Shown piece by piece: positions 9,397-17,091 of a DNA stretch of 64,000 nucleotides. The DNA comes from Pseudomonas putida. Lineage in GTDB: Bacteria > Pseudomonadota > Gammaproteobacteria > Pseudomonadales > Pseudomonadaceae. Under the pieces are notes generated by a model that did not search any database, was not told the origin of the DNA, and saw nothing but the letters and a program-made list of their open reading frames with translations. The stretch covers positions 1 through 64,000 of the forward strand of contig NZ_JANHKS010000009.1 in assembly GCF_028682175.1 (NCBI RefSeq), in the 5' to 3' direction. Made by a program: the position numbers and the translations under genes. Numbering within the stretch: position 1 is the stretch's first letter; every line of letters starts with the position of its first letter.

Positions 9397-10029
9397 TTAT
9401 TTCCTCTCAACCAACCCCGGCAACTGCGCCACCAGCTTCTGGTTGTTCAGCGGCGCGCGGATGAAGCCGCGTTGGGTGCCGTCCGGGCCCAGCAGGGCGA
9501 GGTTGCCGCTGTGGTCCACCGTGTAGTTCGGCTTGCTGGTATCGGCCGGAATGAAAGGAATACTCACCGCGTTGGCCAGTTTCTGAATGCTGTCCACCGG
9601 CGCCGTCAGCCCCACGAACTGCTTGTCGAAGTAACCCAGGTAGGTTTTCAACTGCGCAGGCGTGTCCCGGTTGGGGTCAACGCTGACCAGCACGATGCGC
9701 AACTTGTCCACCGCCTCCTTGGGCAGCTCGCTCTTGATCTGGCGCAGTTGGGCCAGGGTGGTCGGGCAGATGTCCGGGCAGAAGGTGTAGCCGAAAAACA
9801 GCAGCGTCCACTTGTCTTTCAGGCTGTCCAGCGCCACCGGCTGGCCGTCCTGGTCGGTCATCTTCAGGTCCGGCACATTGCGCGCCTGGGGCAGCAGGAT
9901 CACACCGGCGTCGATCAGCGCGGTCTGGTCGCCCTGGCCTTTGCCCGAGAGCACACGGTTGACGGTCAGGCCCAGCACCAGCGCCACGATGGCCACGAGA
10001 ATGAAGACGGTCTTTTGGGTTCGGGTCAT
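9397..10029 (-). CDS. SCO1/SenC family copper chaperone
   Basis: Membrane-anchored thioredoxin-fold protein that delivers copper to the CuA site of cytochrome c oxidase. The 210-residue protein has one N-terminal helix (VFILVAIVALVLGLTV), the copper-binding CxxxC (FCPDICPTTL, about residues 81-85) and the distal His in YTVDHSGNLAL. The start ATG 10029 overlaps the stop of the heme O synthase gene by four bases, so they are co-translated. The frame stays open much further upstream, but that is a shadow of cyoE. Homologue of P. aeruginosa PA0114 (senC) by position. Confidence 0.94.
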   Translation of the reverse strand: MTRTQKTVFILVAIVALVLGLTVNRVLSGKGQGDQTALIDAGVILLPQARNVPDLKMTDQDGQPVALDSLKDKWTLLFFGYTFCPDICPTTLAQLRQIKSELPKEAVDKLRIVLVSVDPNRDTPAQLKTYLGYFDKQFVGLTAPVDSIQKLANAVSIPFIPADTSKPNYTVDHSGNLALLGPDGTQRGFIRAPLNNQKLVAQLPGLVERK

Positions 10030-10925
10030 AAATTCAACAGTAAGTAGTGATCTACGAGCAGCGCGATGAACAGCCACAGCAAGTACCAGATCGAGTACTT
10101 GAAGGTGTTGATCGCAGCGTGCGGCTGGCTGCCACGGTACAACACCAGAGCCCAATGCAGAAAGCGAATCCCCAGCGCACTGGCGCAGATCAGGTACAGC
10201 AAGCCGCTCATCTTGATCACGTAGGGCATCAGGCTCACGGCGAGCATCACGCAGGTGTAGAGCACGATGTGCAACTTGGTGTAACGCTCGCCGTGGGTCA
10301 CCGGCAACATCGGGATATCGGCCCGGGCATATTCCTCTTTGCGGTGGATGGCCAGCGCCCAGAAGTGCGGCGGGGTCCAGGCGAAGATGATGAGGGTCAG
10401 CAACAATGGCTCGGCGCTCAGATGCCCGGTGACCGCCACCCAGCCCAGCATCGGCGGCGCGGCACCGGCCAGGCCGCCGATGACGATGTTCTGCGGCGTC
10501 GCGCGCTTGAGAAAGCCGGTGTAGATCACCGCGTAGCCGAGCAACGAGGCCAGCGTCAGCCAGGCGGCGAGGGCATTGGTGAAGGTCAGCAGCAGCGCCT
10601 GCCCGCCAATGGCCAGCAGCGCGGCGAAGGTGAGGGCGGCCACGGGCGACACCCGGCCTTCGGCGATGGGCCGCTTGTGGGTGCGGGCCATCAAGGCGTC
10701 GATGCGCCGGTCCACCACATGATTGACCACCGCAGCGCCGCCGGCGCACAGGGTGATGCCCAGATTGCCGAACAACAGCACCGCCCACGGCACGCCCGCG
10801 CGGGTGGCGAGGAACATGCCCACCAGCGAGGTGATGAGCATCAGCACCAGGACCTTGGGCTTGGTCAGCTCCAGGTAATCGCGCCACAGCGCCTGGCGAT
10901 GCCGAACGCCGGTGGTGGTTGTCAT
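10026..10925 (-). CDS. cyoE: Protoheme IX farnesyltransferase (heme O synthase)
   Basis: UbiA-family prenyltransferase converting heme B to heme O, the precursor of the heme A of the oxidase encoded here. The 299-residue protein has about nine hydrophobic segments and both family motifs: NHVVDRRIDALMARTHKRP (the DxxxD prenyl-diphosphate site, about 75-90) and the second Asp-containing loop region near YTGFLKRATPQN. Start ATG 10925 follows GGAGG. An upstream in-frame extension to 11006 runs into a REP element and is not credible. It is also named ctaB in oxidase clusters. Confidence 0.95.
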   Translation of the reverse strand: MTTTTGVRHRQALWRDYLELTKPKVLVLMLITSLVGMFLATRAGVPWAVLLFGNLGITLCAGGAAVVNHVVDRRIDALMARTHKRPIAEGRVSPVAALTFAALLAIGGQALLLTFTNALAAWLTLASLLGYAVIYTGFLKRATPQNIVIGGLAGAAPPMLGWVAVTGHLSAEPLLLTLIIFAWTPPHFWALAIHRKEEYARADIPMLPVTHGERYTKLHIVLYTCVMLAVSLMPYVIKMSGLLYLICASALGIRFLHWALVLYRGSQPHAAINTFKYSIWYLLWLFIALLVDHYLLLNL

Positions 10926-10946
10926 GAAATTCCTCCGTCTAACGAA

Positions 10947-11051
10947 CTGTAGGAGCGCGCTTGCCCACGACCGCGGTGTGTCAGACCCATCTTTTGCGAT
11001 TGACACACCGCCGTCGTCCGAATGCGGCCCAGACCAAGCGCGCTCCTACAG
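10947..11051. repeat. REP pair, family B (GTAGGAGCGCGCTTGCCCGCGA), long variant
   Basis: Left arm CTGTAGGAGCGCGCTTGCCC; the right arm is atypical, with an extra segment CGTCGTCCGAATGCGGCCCA before AAGCGCGCTCCTACAG. The same unusual arm recurs inverted at 43925. Sits between ctaA and cyoE inside the same transcription direction. Confidence 0.85.
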
Positions 11052-11058
11052 GGTTCGG

Positions 11059-12114
11059 TTACCGATGCGGGCCCAGATGCAGTAGCACATGAGCGTGTTG
11101 CCAGATGCTCGGCGCGTGTCTTCTGGCCACCACAAACACCGGCCGGACCCGGTAGTTGATGAGCGTCATGGTCAGCATCAACGCCGCGCCGCCTGCGTTG
11201 TGAGCCACCGCCACGTCCAGCGGCAAGTGAAACAGCACATTGCTGATGCCCAATGACACCTGCACCCCCAGCGCCAGCACCAACAACCCCGCCAGCCCCT
11301 TGAGCCCTGCGCGGTTAAGCTGCCAAGCCAGCGCCAGCAACGAAATCGTCACCAGCAAGGCGCCGATGCGATGGGTCAGATGAATCGCCGTGCGCGCCTC
11401 GCTGTCGAGTTTGCCGCCCAGATAATTGGGGCCGATGTGCTGGGTCAGGTGAAAGCCGTTGGCAAAATCGGCGTCCGGCCACCATTGGCCCTGGCAGGTC
11501 GGCAGGTCAATACAAGCCATAGCCGCGTAGTTGGAACTGACCCAGCCCCCCAACGCAATCTGCAAGGCGACCAAGCCGAGCCCGACCGCTGCCAGGCGCC
11601 GCAAACGCGGTTCGATCTGCGGCATCGGTGCAAACTTGCCGCTCAAACGCACAGTCAGCAGGAACAACAGGCTCAACGTCGTGATGCCGCCCAACAGATG
11701 CGCCGTGACCACCTGGGGCCAGAGCTTGAGCGTCACCGTCCACATGCCGAACGCCGCTTGCGCGAACACCACGCCCACCAGCGCCAGAGGCAATCCCACC
11801 GGCTGGCCGGCAATGTGCCGCCGATGCCAGGCCTGCACGCCGAGCATCATGATGGCCAGCGCCAGCCCGCCGGCAAAATAGCGGTGCACCATCTCGTTGC
11901 GACCCTTGTGCTCTATGACAGGCGCGTCCGGGTAGTGCAGTTCGGCGTGGGCCAGTTGCGCCTCGGTCTTGGGCACGCTGATGAAGCCATAGCAGCCGGG
12001 CCAGTCCGGGCAGCCTAGGCCCGCGTGGGTCAATCGGGTGTAGGCGCCCAGCAAAACCACCACCAGGGCGAGCAGGATTGCAAACAGTGCGAGACGAAAT
12101 CCGGGCCTGGTCAT
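11059..12114 (-). CDS. ctaA: Heme A synthase, COX15/CtaA family
   Basis: Oxidises the C8 methyl of heme O to the formyl group of heme A. The 351-residue protein has about eight transmembrane helices and the paired His motifs RLTHAGLGCPDWPG, EMVHRYFAGG, VTAHLLGG, LTHRIGALL and AVAHNAGG, plus the outward Cys pair in CIDLPTCQG. ATG 12114 is preferred because it is better spaced from the AAGGGGG ribosome binding site; ATG 12117 is in frame immediately upstream. It begins a few bases after the stop of the CxxxC protein gene, in one operon. Confidence 0.94.
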   Translation of the reverse strand: MTRPGFRLALFAILLALVVVLLGAYTRLTHAGLGCPDWPGCYGFISVPKTEAQLAHAELHYPDAPVIEHKGRNEMVHRYFAGGLALAIMMLGVQAWHRRHIAGQPVGLPLALVGVVFAQAAFGMWTVTLKLWPQVVTAHLLGGITTLSLLFLLTVRLSGKFAPMPQIEPRLRRLAAVGLGLVALQIALGGWVSSNYAAMACIDLPTCQGQWWPDADFANGFHLTQHIGPNYLGGKLDSEARTAIHLTHRIGALLVTISLLALAWQLNRAGLKGLAGLLVLALGVQVSLGISNVLFHLPLDVAVAHNAGGAALMLTMTLINYRVRPVFVVARRHAPSIWQHAHVLLHLGPHR

Positions 12115-12124
12115 CATGACCCCC

Positions 12125-12718
12125 TTAGCCGATGTTCGACAGTTTCAGCAGTTGGCGCAGGTCGTTGAGCAGATCCTTGCCATTGACCTCGGCGCCGTAG
12201 CGCAGCACGAGATTGCCGTGGGGATCGACGATCCACAGCTGCGGCAGGTCGACTCCGGGCGCGGTGCGCTGGTAACGCTTGATGTCCAATGGGTAGCGCT
12301 GCAACTGTGGGTACTCGCGGGCCAGCTTGGCGTCATAGGCCGGATCCAGCGGCTCGGTGGTGGTCAGTGCGTGGCTGGCACGCGTGGCATCGCGGCCCAG
12401 ACCGATCTGAATCTGCCGCGCCAGGTACACCAGTTGCTGGCAATCGGCTTCGCAGGGCCCGGGCGCGGTCACCAGCAACTGCCACCGCGTCTCGTCGGAC
12501 TGTACGCCAAGCTCGGTGCGGGTTTCGCCGGTGGCGATCAGGTCCCCGTGATAGTTACGGCTGTCCGGCACCCAGAATTTGAACTTGTACATACTGGTGG
12601 CCAGAATCATCGGGCCGATTGCCACCAACAACACCGCAATCAGTTGCAGGCGCCCGCGACGCCGGCTTTTCGCTGGCCGGCGCTCAGACGTGCTGGCTGG
12701 ACTCATCGCTGTTCCCAT
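12125..12718 (-). CDS. Membrane-anchored CxxxC protein of the cox cluster (PA0111-type)
   Basis: Unnamed conserved protein of cytochrome oxidase clusters. The 197 residues have a basic N-terminus, one helix (LQLIAVLLVAIGPMILATSM, about 25-44) and an exported domain with a CxxxC (PCEADCQQLVYLARQI, about 89-93) and a late LPQLWIVDPHGNLVLRY stretch containing His. That arrangement resembles a SCO/thioredoxin fold, so a role in copper or thiol handling for oxidase assembly is an inference. Start ATG 12718 is set by an excellent AAGGAG seven bases upstream; ATG 12706 is the alternative. It overlaps the SURF1 gene by 35 bases. Confidence 0.85.
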   Translation of the reverse strand: MGTAMSPASTSERRPAKSRRRGRLQLIAVLLVAIGPMILATSMYKFKFWVPDSRNYHGDLIATGETRTELGVQSDETRWQLLVTAPGPCEADCQQLVYLARQIQIGLGRDATRASHALTTTEPLDPAYDAKLAREYPQLQRYPLDIKRYQRTAPGVDLPQLWIVDPHGNLVLRYGAEVNGKDLLNDLRQLLKLSNIG

Positions 12719-13448
12719 GGGCGTTCTCCTTGTTTTTATTGTTCTTTGCGGGGCGGCGCGGGCTGAAACCCAGGAACAGGTAGAGCCCGACCAGCGCGGT
12801 GGACATCGCGAACCACTGCACCGCATACCCCAGATGTTTCTCGGGCCCCATGGCGACCACCGGCCAGTCGGTGCGGTAGGCGGCGGGACCGGCTTCCAGG
12901 CGCAGTTCGTGGGCGAAACCTTCACGGTTCATCTCAGGCCACACCTTGGCCGGATCGATGGCCGTGAGCAGTTTCGGCCAGCTCGCGCCTTGCGCATCGG
13001 GATGCAACTGGAAGGTCGCCCCCGGCGACACATACACCCAGGCATCCAGATTCATCGCCTCGGCAGGTGTTTCGAAAGCCGGCGGTGTGCGCCGGTCGGG
13101 CCACGGCAGCCAGCCACGATTGACCATCAGCCACAACCCGCTGGACTGGTCATGAAACGGCTGGATCAGCTCGACCCCGGCCTTGCCGTCGCGCACGCTG
13201 TTGTCCAGCAACAGGCTGTGCTGGGAATCGAAGCTGCCGCGCAGTTGCACCCGGCGGTATGCGGGGTCGGCGGTGGTTGGCAACAATTCGGCGGACATCG
13301 GCGGCGCGGCACGGCGTTCGGCGTAGGTATCGAGCAGGAGGCGCTTTTCCTCACCGCGCCCCAGTTGCCAGAAGCCAAGGGAAACCAGCACCGGCAGCAC
13401 GACGAGCACCACCAGCGTGGGCGCAATGCCAGGCCGGAAGCGTCGCAT
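12684..13448 (-). CDS. SURF1 family cytochrome oxidase assembly protein
   Basis: Assembly factor implicated in heme A insertion into subunit I. The 254-residue protein has the two-helix SURF1 topology: helix 1 about 11-28 (TLVVLVVLPVLVSLGFWQLG, with the conserved GxWQ) and helix 2 near the C terminus (YAVQWFAMSTALVGLYLFLG), separated by a periplasmic domain containing RRVQLRGSF and VMVNRGWLPWP-like residues. ATG 13448 is chosen; a GTG at 13451 is directly upstream. First gene of the SURF1-CxxxC-ctaA-cyoE-SCO run. Confidence 0.92.
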   Translation of the reverse strand: MRRFRPGIAPTLVVLVVLPVLVSLGFWQLGRGEEKRLLLDTYAERRAAPPMSAELLPTTADPAYRRVQLRGSFDSQHSLLLDNSVRDGKAGVELIQPFHDQSSGLWLMVNRGWLPWPDRRTPPAFETPAEAMNLDAWVYVSPGATFQLHPDAQGASWPKLLTAIDPAKVWPEMNREGFAHELRLEAGPAAYRTDWPVVAMGPEKHLGYAVQWFAMSTALVGLYLFLGFSPRRPAKNNKNKENAHGNSDESSQHV

Positions 13449-13519
13449 CACGCGGCCCTCACTCGCATGCCCGCCACACCTATACTGGTTTGCATAACCT
13501 TCGCTCCCGGAGTGACCCG

Positions 13520-13723
13520 ATGCTCAAAGTGGCCATAGTCGTGATGCTCATCGCCACCATCGTCAGCCTTTTCAGCGGGCTGTTCTTCCTGGTCAAGGAC
13601 GACGCTTCATCGACCCGCCTGCTCAAGGCCCTGACCGTCCGTGTGCTCTGCGCCGCCATTACCCTGACGTTGATTGCCTATGGCTATTTCAGCGGGCAGC
13701 TGGTCTACCACACCCCTTGGTAA
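13520..13723 (+). CDS. Small twin-transmembrane protein (DUF2909-like)
   Basis: A 67-residue protein made almost entirely of two hydrophobic helices (VAIVVMLIATIVSLFSGLFFL and AAITLTLIAYGYFSG) joined by a charged loop KDDASSTRLLKALTVR. Small proteins of this type occur in the oxidase clusters of Pseudomonas and relatives; function unknown. It is on the plus strand, diverging from the SURF1 gene (71 bases between starts) and converging on coxC, so it splits the minus-strand cluster into two transcription units. Confidence 0.88.
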   Translation: MLKVAIVVMLIATIVSLFSGLFFLVKDDASSTRLLKALTVRVLCAAITLTLIAYGYFSGQLVYHTPW

Positions 13724-13733
13724 TTCCCCCATC

Positions 13734-13826
13734 CCTGTAGGAGTGAGCTTGCTCGCGATCGCGGTGTATCAGGTTGCACATTCATAGCCGACATACCGCC
13801 ATCGCGAGCAAGCTCACTCCTACAGG
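13734..13826. repeat. REP pair, family A
   Basis: CCTGTAGGAGTGAGCTTGCT arm and its inverted copy, between the convergent small membrane-protein gene and coxC. Confidence 0.9.
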
Positions 13827-13856
13827 TCAGTGGTGGGTCACAAAACCCAGGGGTGG

Positions 13857-14741
13857 TCATAGGACGTACACAAATACGAACAACCCCACCCAAACCACAT
13901 CCACGAAGTGCCAATACCAGCTCGCCGCCTCGAATCCGAACTGCTGCTCGGCGTTGAAATGCCCGCGCATGATCCGCATCAGCATCACGAGCAGAATGAT
14001 GGTGCCGATGGTCACGTGGGCGCCGTGAAAGCCGGTGAGCATGAAGAAAGTCGCGCCATAGATGCCTGAACCCAGGGTCAGGCCCAGCTCGGTGTAGGCC
14101 TCGTGGTATTCGAACGCCTGCAGCGTCAGGAACGCGAGGCCCAGCAGGATGGTCAGCGCCAGCCACAGTTTCAGCGCCCCGCGATGGCCCTTCTTCAGCG
14201 CGTGGTGGGCGATGGTCACCGTGACGCTGGAACTGACCAGCAAGGCGGTGTTGATCAGCGGCAGATGCCACGGATCGATGACCTCCTTGGGCGGAGGAAA
14301 GAGTTTCGGGTCAGGCGTATGCAGCAGCGGCCAGACATTCTCGAAGCTCGGCCAGAGCATGTGGGCGATGCCCTTGGGACCGTCACCGGCCAGCGCTGGC
14401 AAGGTGATGTGGCGCACGTAGAACAATGCCCCGAAGAACGCCACGAAAAACATCACTTCCGAGAAGATGAACCAGCTCATGCCCCAGCGAAACGAGCGAT
14501 CCATCTGCGCGCTGTACAAGCCCGCCCGGCCTTCCTTGATGACCGTGCCGAACCAGCCGAACATCATGTACGCGACCATCAGCGCGCCGACGCAGAAGAT
14601 CAGGGCGCCGTGGGTGTCGCGGCCGGCCTTCAGGCCAATCAGCCAGGTGCCCAGGCCGTACATGGTGACGAACATGCCCAGCGTGGCGATGATCGGCCAT
14701 TTGCTCTGTGCCGGAACGTAATAATGCTCATGGGATGCCAT
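13857..14741 (-). CDS. coxC: Cytochrome c oxidase subunit III
   Basis: Third core membrane subunit of the aa3-type oxidase, thought to stabilise proton uptake. The 294-residue protein starts MASHEHYYVPAQSKWP and has seven hydrophobic helices with the family motifs EVMFFVAFFGALFYVRH, WxLLNTALLVSSSVTVT-like residues, EYxEA (EYHEAYTEL), GFHGAHV and the C-terminal WHFVDVVWVGLFVFVYV. Start ATG 14741 follows GAGGAG. The frame is open upstream to 15224 only as a ctaG shadow. Confidence 0.95.
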   Translation of the reverse strand: MASHEHYYVPAQSKWPIIATLGMFVTMYGLGTWLIGLKAGRDTHGALIFCVGALMVAYMMFGWFGTVIKEGRAGLYSAQMDRSFRWGMSWFIFSEVMFFVAFFGALFYVRHITLPALAGDGPKGIAHMLWPSFENVWPLLHTPDPKLFPPPKEVIDPWHLPLINTALLVSSSVTVTIAHHALKKGHRGALKLWLALTILLGLAFLTLQAFEYHEAYTELGLTLGSGIYGATFFMLTGFHGAHVTIGTIILLVMLMRIMRGHFNAEQQFGFEAASWYWHFVDVVWVGLFVFVYVL

Positions 14742-14767
14742 CTTCAGAATCTCCTCAGGCCCTGGGC

Positions 14768-15331
14768 CTAACCGCCATTGGCCGCCACGGGGCGGACCAC
14801 GGGCGGCATGCGAGCGGTGATATCGAACAGCGTGTAAGCGAGCGTCAGGTGTTTCACATTCTTGGGCAGGTCGCGGTCGACGATGAAGCGCACCGGCATT
14901 TCGATGCGCTCGCCCGGTTGCAGCATTTGCTGGGTGAAGCAGAAGCATTCGGTCTTGTGGAAATACATCGCAGCGGTGCTCGGCGAAATGCTCGGGATCG
15001 CCTGGGCGGTCATCGCCTTGCTGGTCGGGTTCTGCGCCACGAACAGCATCTCGCTCACTGCACCCGGGTGCACCACGATTTCCTGAGCCTCGGGATAGAA
15101 GCCCCATGTCATGTCGGCATTGTTGGTGGCCAGAAACTGCACCCGCACCTGACGGCTGTCGTCCACCTGCTGGGTCTGGGAGTACTGGCCTCCCGTCTTG
15201 CCGTTGATGCCCAGCGCCTTGCACATCACGTCATAGATCGGCACCAGCGCAAAACCGAAGGCGAACATCAGCACCACCAGGATCAGCAGGCGGGTGACCA
15301 GTCGCCGGGCTGTGCGCTCGGTAGTGGCCAT
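14768..15331 (-). CDS. ctaG: Cytochrome c oxidase assembly protein CtaG/Cox11
   Basis: Membrane-tethered copper chaperone that builds the CuB site in subunit I. The 187-residue protein has one N-terminal helix (about 15-35) and a periplasmic immunoglobulin-like domain with the copper-binding ECFCFTQQ motif (CxC). ATG 15331 starts one base after the coxA stop, suggesting coupling; an in-frame GTG at 15349 (MTETIE) would overlap coxA. Placed between coxA and coxC, as in most proteobacterial aa3 operons. Confidence 0.94.
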   Translation of the reverse strand: MATTERTARRLVTRLLILVVLMFAFGFALVPIYDVMCKALGINGKTGGQYSQTQQVDDSRQVRVQFLATNNADMTWGFYPEAQEIVVHPGAVSEMLFVAQNPTSKAMTAQAIPSISPSTAAMYFHKTECFCFTQQMLQPGERIEMPVRFIVDRDLPKNVKHLTLAYTLFDITARMPPVVRPVAANGG

Positions 15332-15332
15332 C

Positions 15333-16931
15333 TCAATGGTCTCTGTCACTGATGTCCGGCGGCGTCACGAAGGTGTGATACGGCGCAGGCGAGGGCACGG
15401 TCCACTCAAGGCCATCGGCCCCATCCCAGGGCTTGGCGGGCGCAGGCGGGCCGCCACGGATGGTCTTGATGACGATGAACAGGAAGAAGATCTGCGTGGC
15501 GCCAAAGGTGAACGCACCGATGGACGAGACCATGTTGAAGTCGGCGAATTGCAGGTTGTAGTCAGGCACGCGACGCGGCATGCCTGCCAGCCCCACGAAG
15601 TGCATCGGGAAGAAGGCCATGTTCATGCCGATGAAGGACAGCCAGAAATGCAGCTTGCCCAGGGTTTCGTCGTACATGTGGCCGGTCCATTTCGGCAGCC
15701 AGTAGTAGGCCGACGCGAAGATGCCAAAGATCGCACCCGGCACCAGCACGTAGTGGAAATGCGCGACCACGAAGTAGGTGTCCTGGTACTGGAAGTCCGC
15801 CGGGGCAATCGCCAGCATCAAGCCGGAGAAGCCGCCGATGGTGAACAGGATCACGAACGCCACGGCAAACAGCATCGGCGTCTCGAAGGTCAGTTCGCCC
15901 TGCCACATGGTGCTGACCCAGTTGAACACCTTCACCCCGGTCGGCACGGCGATCAGCATCGTGGCGTACATGAAGAACAGCTCGCCCACCAGCGGGATGC
16001 CGACCACGAACATGTGGTGCGCCCAGACGATGAACGACAGGAACGCGATGCTCGCCGTGGCGTAGACCATCGAGGTGTAGCCGAACAGCGGCTTGCGCGA
16101 AAACGCCGGGATGATCGAACTGACCGCGCCGAAAGCCGGCAGGATCATGATGTACACCTCGGGATGGCCGAAGAACCAGAACACATGCTGGAACAGCACC
16201 GGATCACCGCCACCCGCCGCGCTGAAGAAACTGGTGTGGAAATGGATATCCATCAGCATCATGGTCACGCAACCTGCCAGCACTGGCATTACCGCAATCA
16301 GCAGGAAGGCGGTAATCAGCCAGGTCCAGACGAACAGCGGCATTTTCATCAACGTCATGCCGGGGGCGCGCAGGTTGAGAATGGTGGCGATGACGTTGAT
16401 CGCACCCATGATCGAGCTGATGCCCATCAAGTGTATGGCGAAGATGAAATAGGTGACGCTTTCCGGCGCGTAGGTGGTGGACAGCGGCGCGTAGAAGGTC
16501 CAGCCGAAGTTCGGCCCGCCGCCGGGGGTGAACAGCGTCGAAACCAGCAGCAGGAACGCGGCGGGCAACAGCCAGAAGCTGAAGTTGTTCATCCTCGGCA
16601 AGGCCATGTCCGGCGCGCCGATCATCAGCGGGATCATCCAGTTGGCCAGGCCGACGAACGCCGGCATCACCGCACCGAACACCATCACCAGCCCGTGCAT
16701 GGTGGTCATCTGGTTGAAGAACGCCGGCTCCACGATCTGCAGGCCTGGCTGAAACAGCTCGGCACGGATCACCATGGCGAACGAGCCGCCGAGCAGGAAC
16801 ATGCAGAAGCTGAACCACAGGTACAGCGTGCCGATGTCCTTGTGGTTGGTAGTCAGCACCCAGCGCATCAGGCCCTTGGCGGGGCCATGGGCATGGCCTT
16901 CGTGGCCATGGTCGTCAATCACTGCACTCAT
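15333..16931 (-). CDS. coxA: Cytochrome c oxidase subunit I
   Basis: Catalytic subunit of the aa3-type oxidase, carrying heme a and the heme a3-CuB site. The 532-residue protein has twelve transmembrane helices. Visible ligands are the heme a His in TTMHGLVMVFGAVMP, the CuB His and cross-linked Tyr in WFFGHPEVYIMILPAFG, the CuB His pair in VWAHHMFVVG, and the heme a/a3 His pair in VAHFHYVL. Start ATG 16931 follows CAGGAGAC; a longer frame to 17042 reads through a REP element. Its N-terminus contains a small His cluster (DDHGHEGHAHG). Confidence 0.97.
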   Translation of the reverse strand: MSAVIDDHGHEGHAHGPAKGLMRWVLTTNHKDIGTLYLWFSFCMFLLGGSFAMVIRAELFQPGLQIVEPAFFNQMTTMHGLVMVFGAVMPAFVGLANWMIPLMIGAPDMALPRMNNFSFWLLPAAFLLLVSTLFTPGGGPNFGWTFYAPLSTTYAPESVTYFIFAIHLMGISSIMGAINVIATILNLRAPGMTLMKMPLFVWTWLITAFLLIAVMPVLAGCVTMMLMDIHFHTSFFSAAGGGDPVLFQHVFWFFGHPEVYIMILPAFGAVSSIIPAFSRKPLFGYTSMVYATASIAFLSFIVWAHHMFVVGIPLVGELFFMYATMLIAVPTGVKVFNWVSTMWQGELTFETPMLFAVAFVILFTIGGFSGLMLAIAPADFQYQDTYFVVAHFHYVLVPGAIFGIFASAYYWLPKWTGHMYDETLGKLHFWLSFIGMNMAFFPMHFVGLAGMPRRVPDYNLQFADFNMVSSIGAFTFGATQIFFLFIVIKTIRGGPPAPAKPWDGADGLEWTVPSPAPYHTFVTPPDISDRDH

Positions 16932-16983
16932 GTCCTGTCTCCTGCGAAACACTGACGGATCGGCATTGCTGTTGTCGCCGCTT

Positions 16984-17073
16984 TGTAGGAGCGCGCTTGC
17001 CCGCGACGGCGTCGTGTCAGGCGGTAAATCCGCTTCAGACACGCCCCGGTCGCGGGCAAGCGCGCTCCTACAG
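16984..17073. repeat. REP pair, family B
   Basis: TGTAGGAGCGCGCTTGCCCG and inverted copy CGGGCAAGCGCGCTCCTACA in the coxB-coxA gap, i.e. within the operon, where it may affect mRNA stability. Confidence 0.9.
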
Positions 17074-17091
17074 CGATCTCTGCGAGGCTAT

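Noticed and set aside
9397..10887. A 496-residue reading joining SCO to an upstream stretch
   Set aside because: The upstream part is cyoE read out of frame; the SCO protein alone has the right length and start at 10029.
15294..16955. A 553-codon open frame antisense to coxA
   Set aside because: His/Arg/Gln-rich product typical of an antisense shadow of a conserved membrane protein gene.
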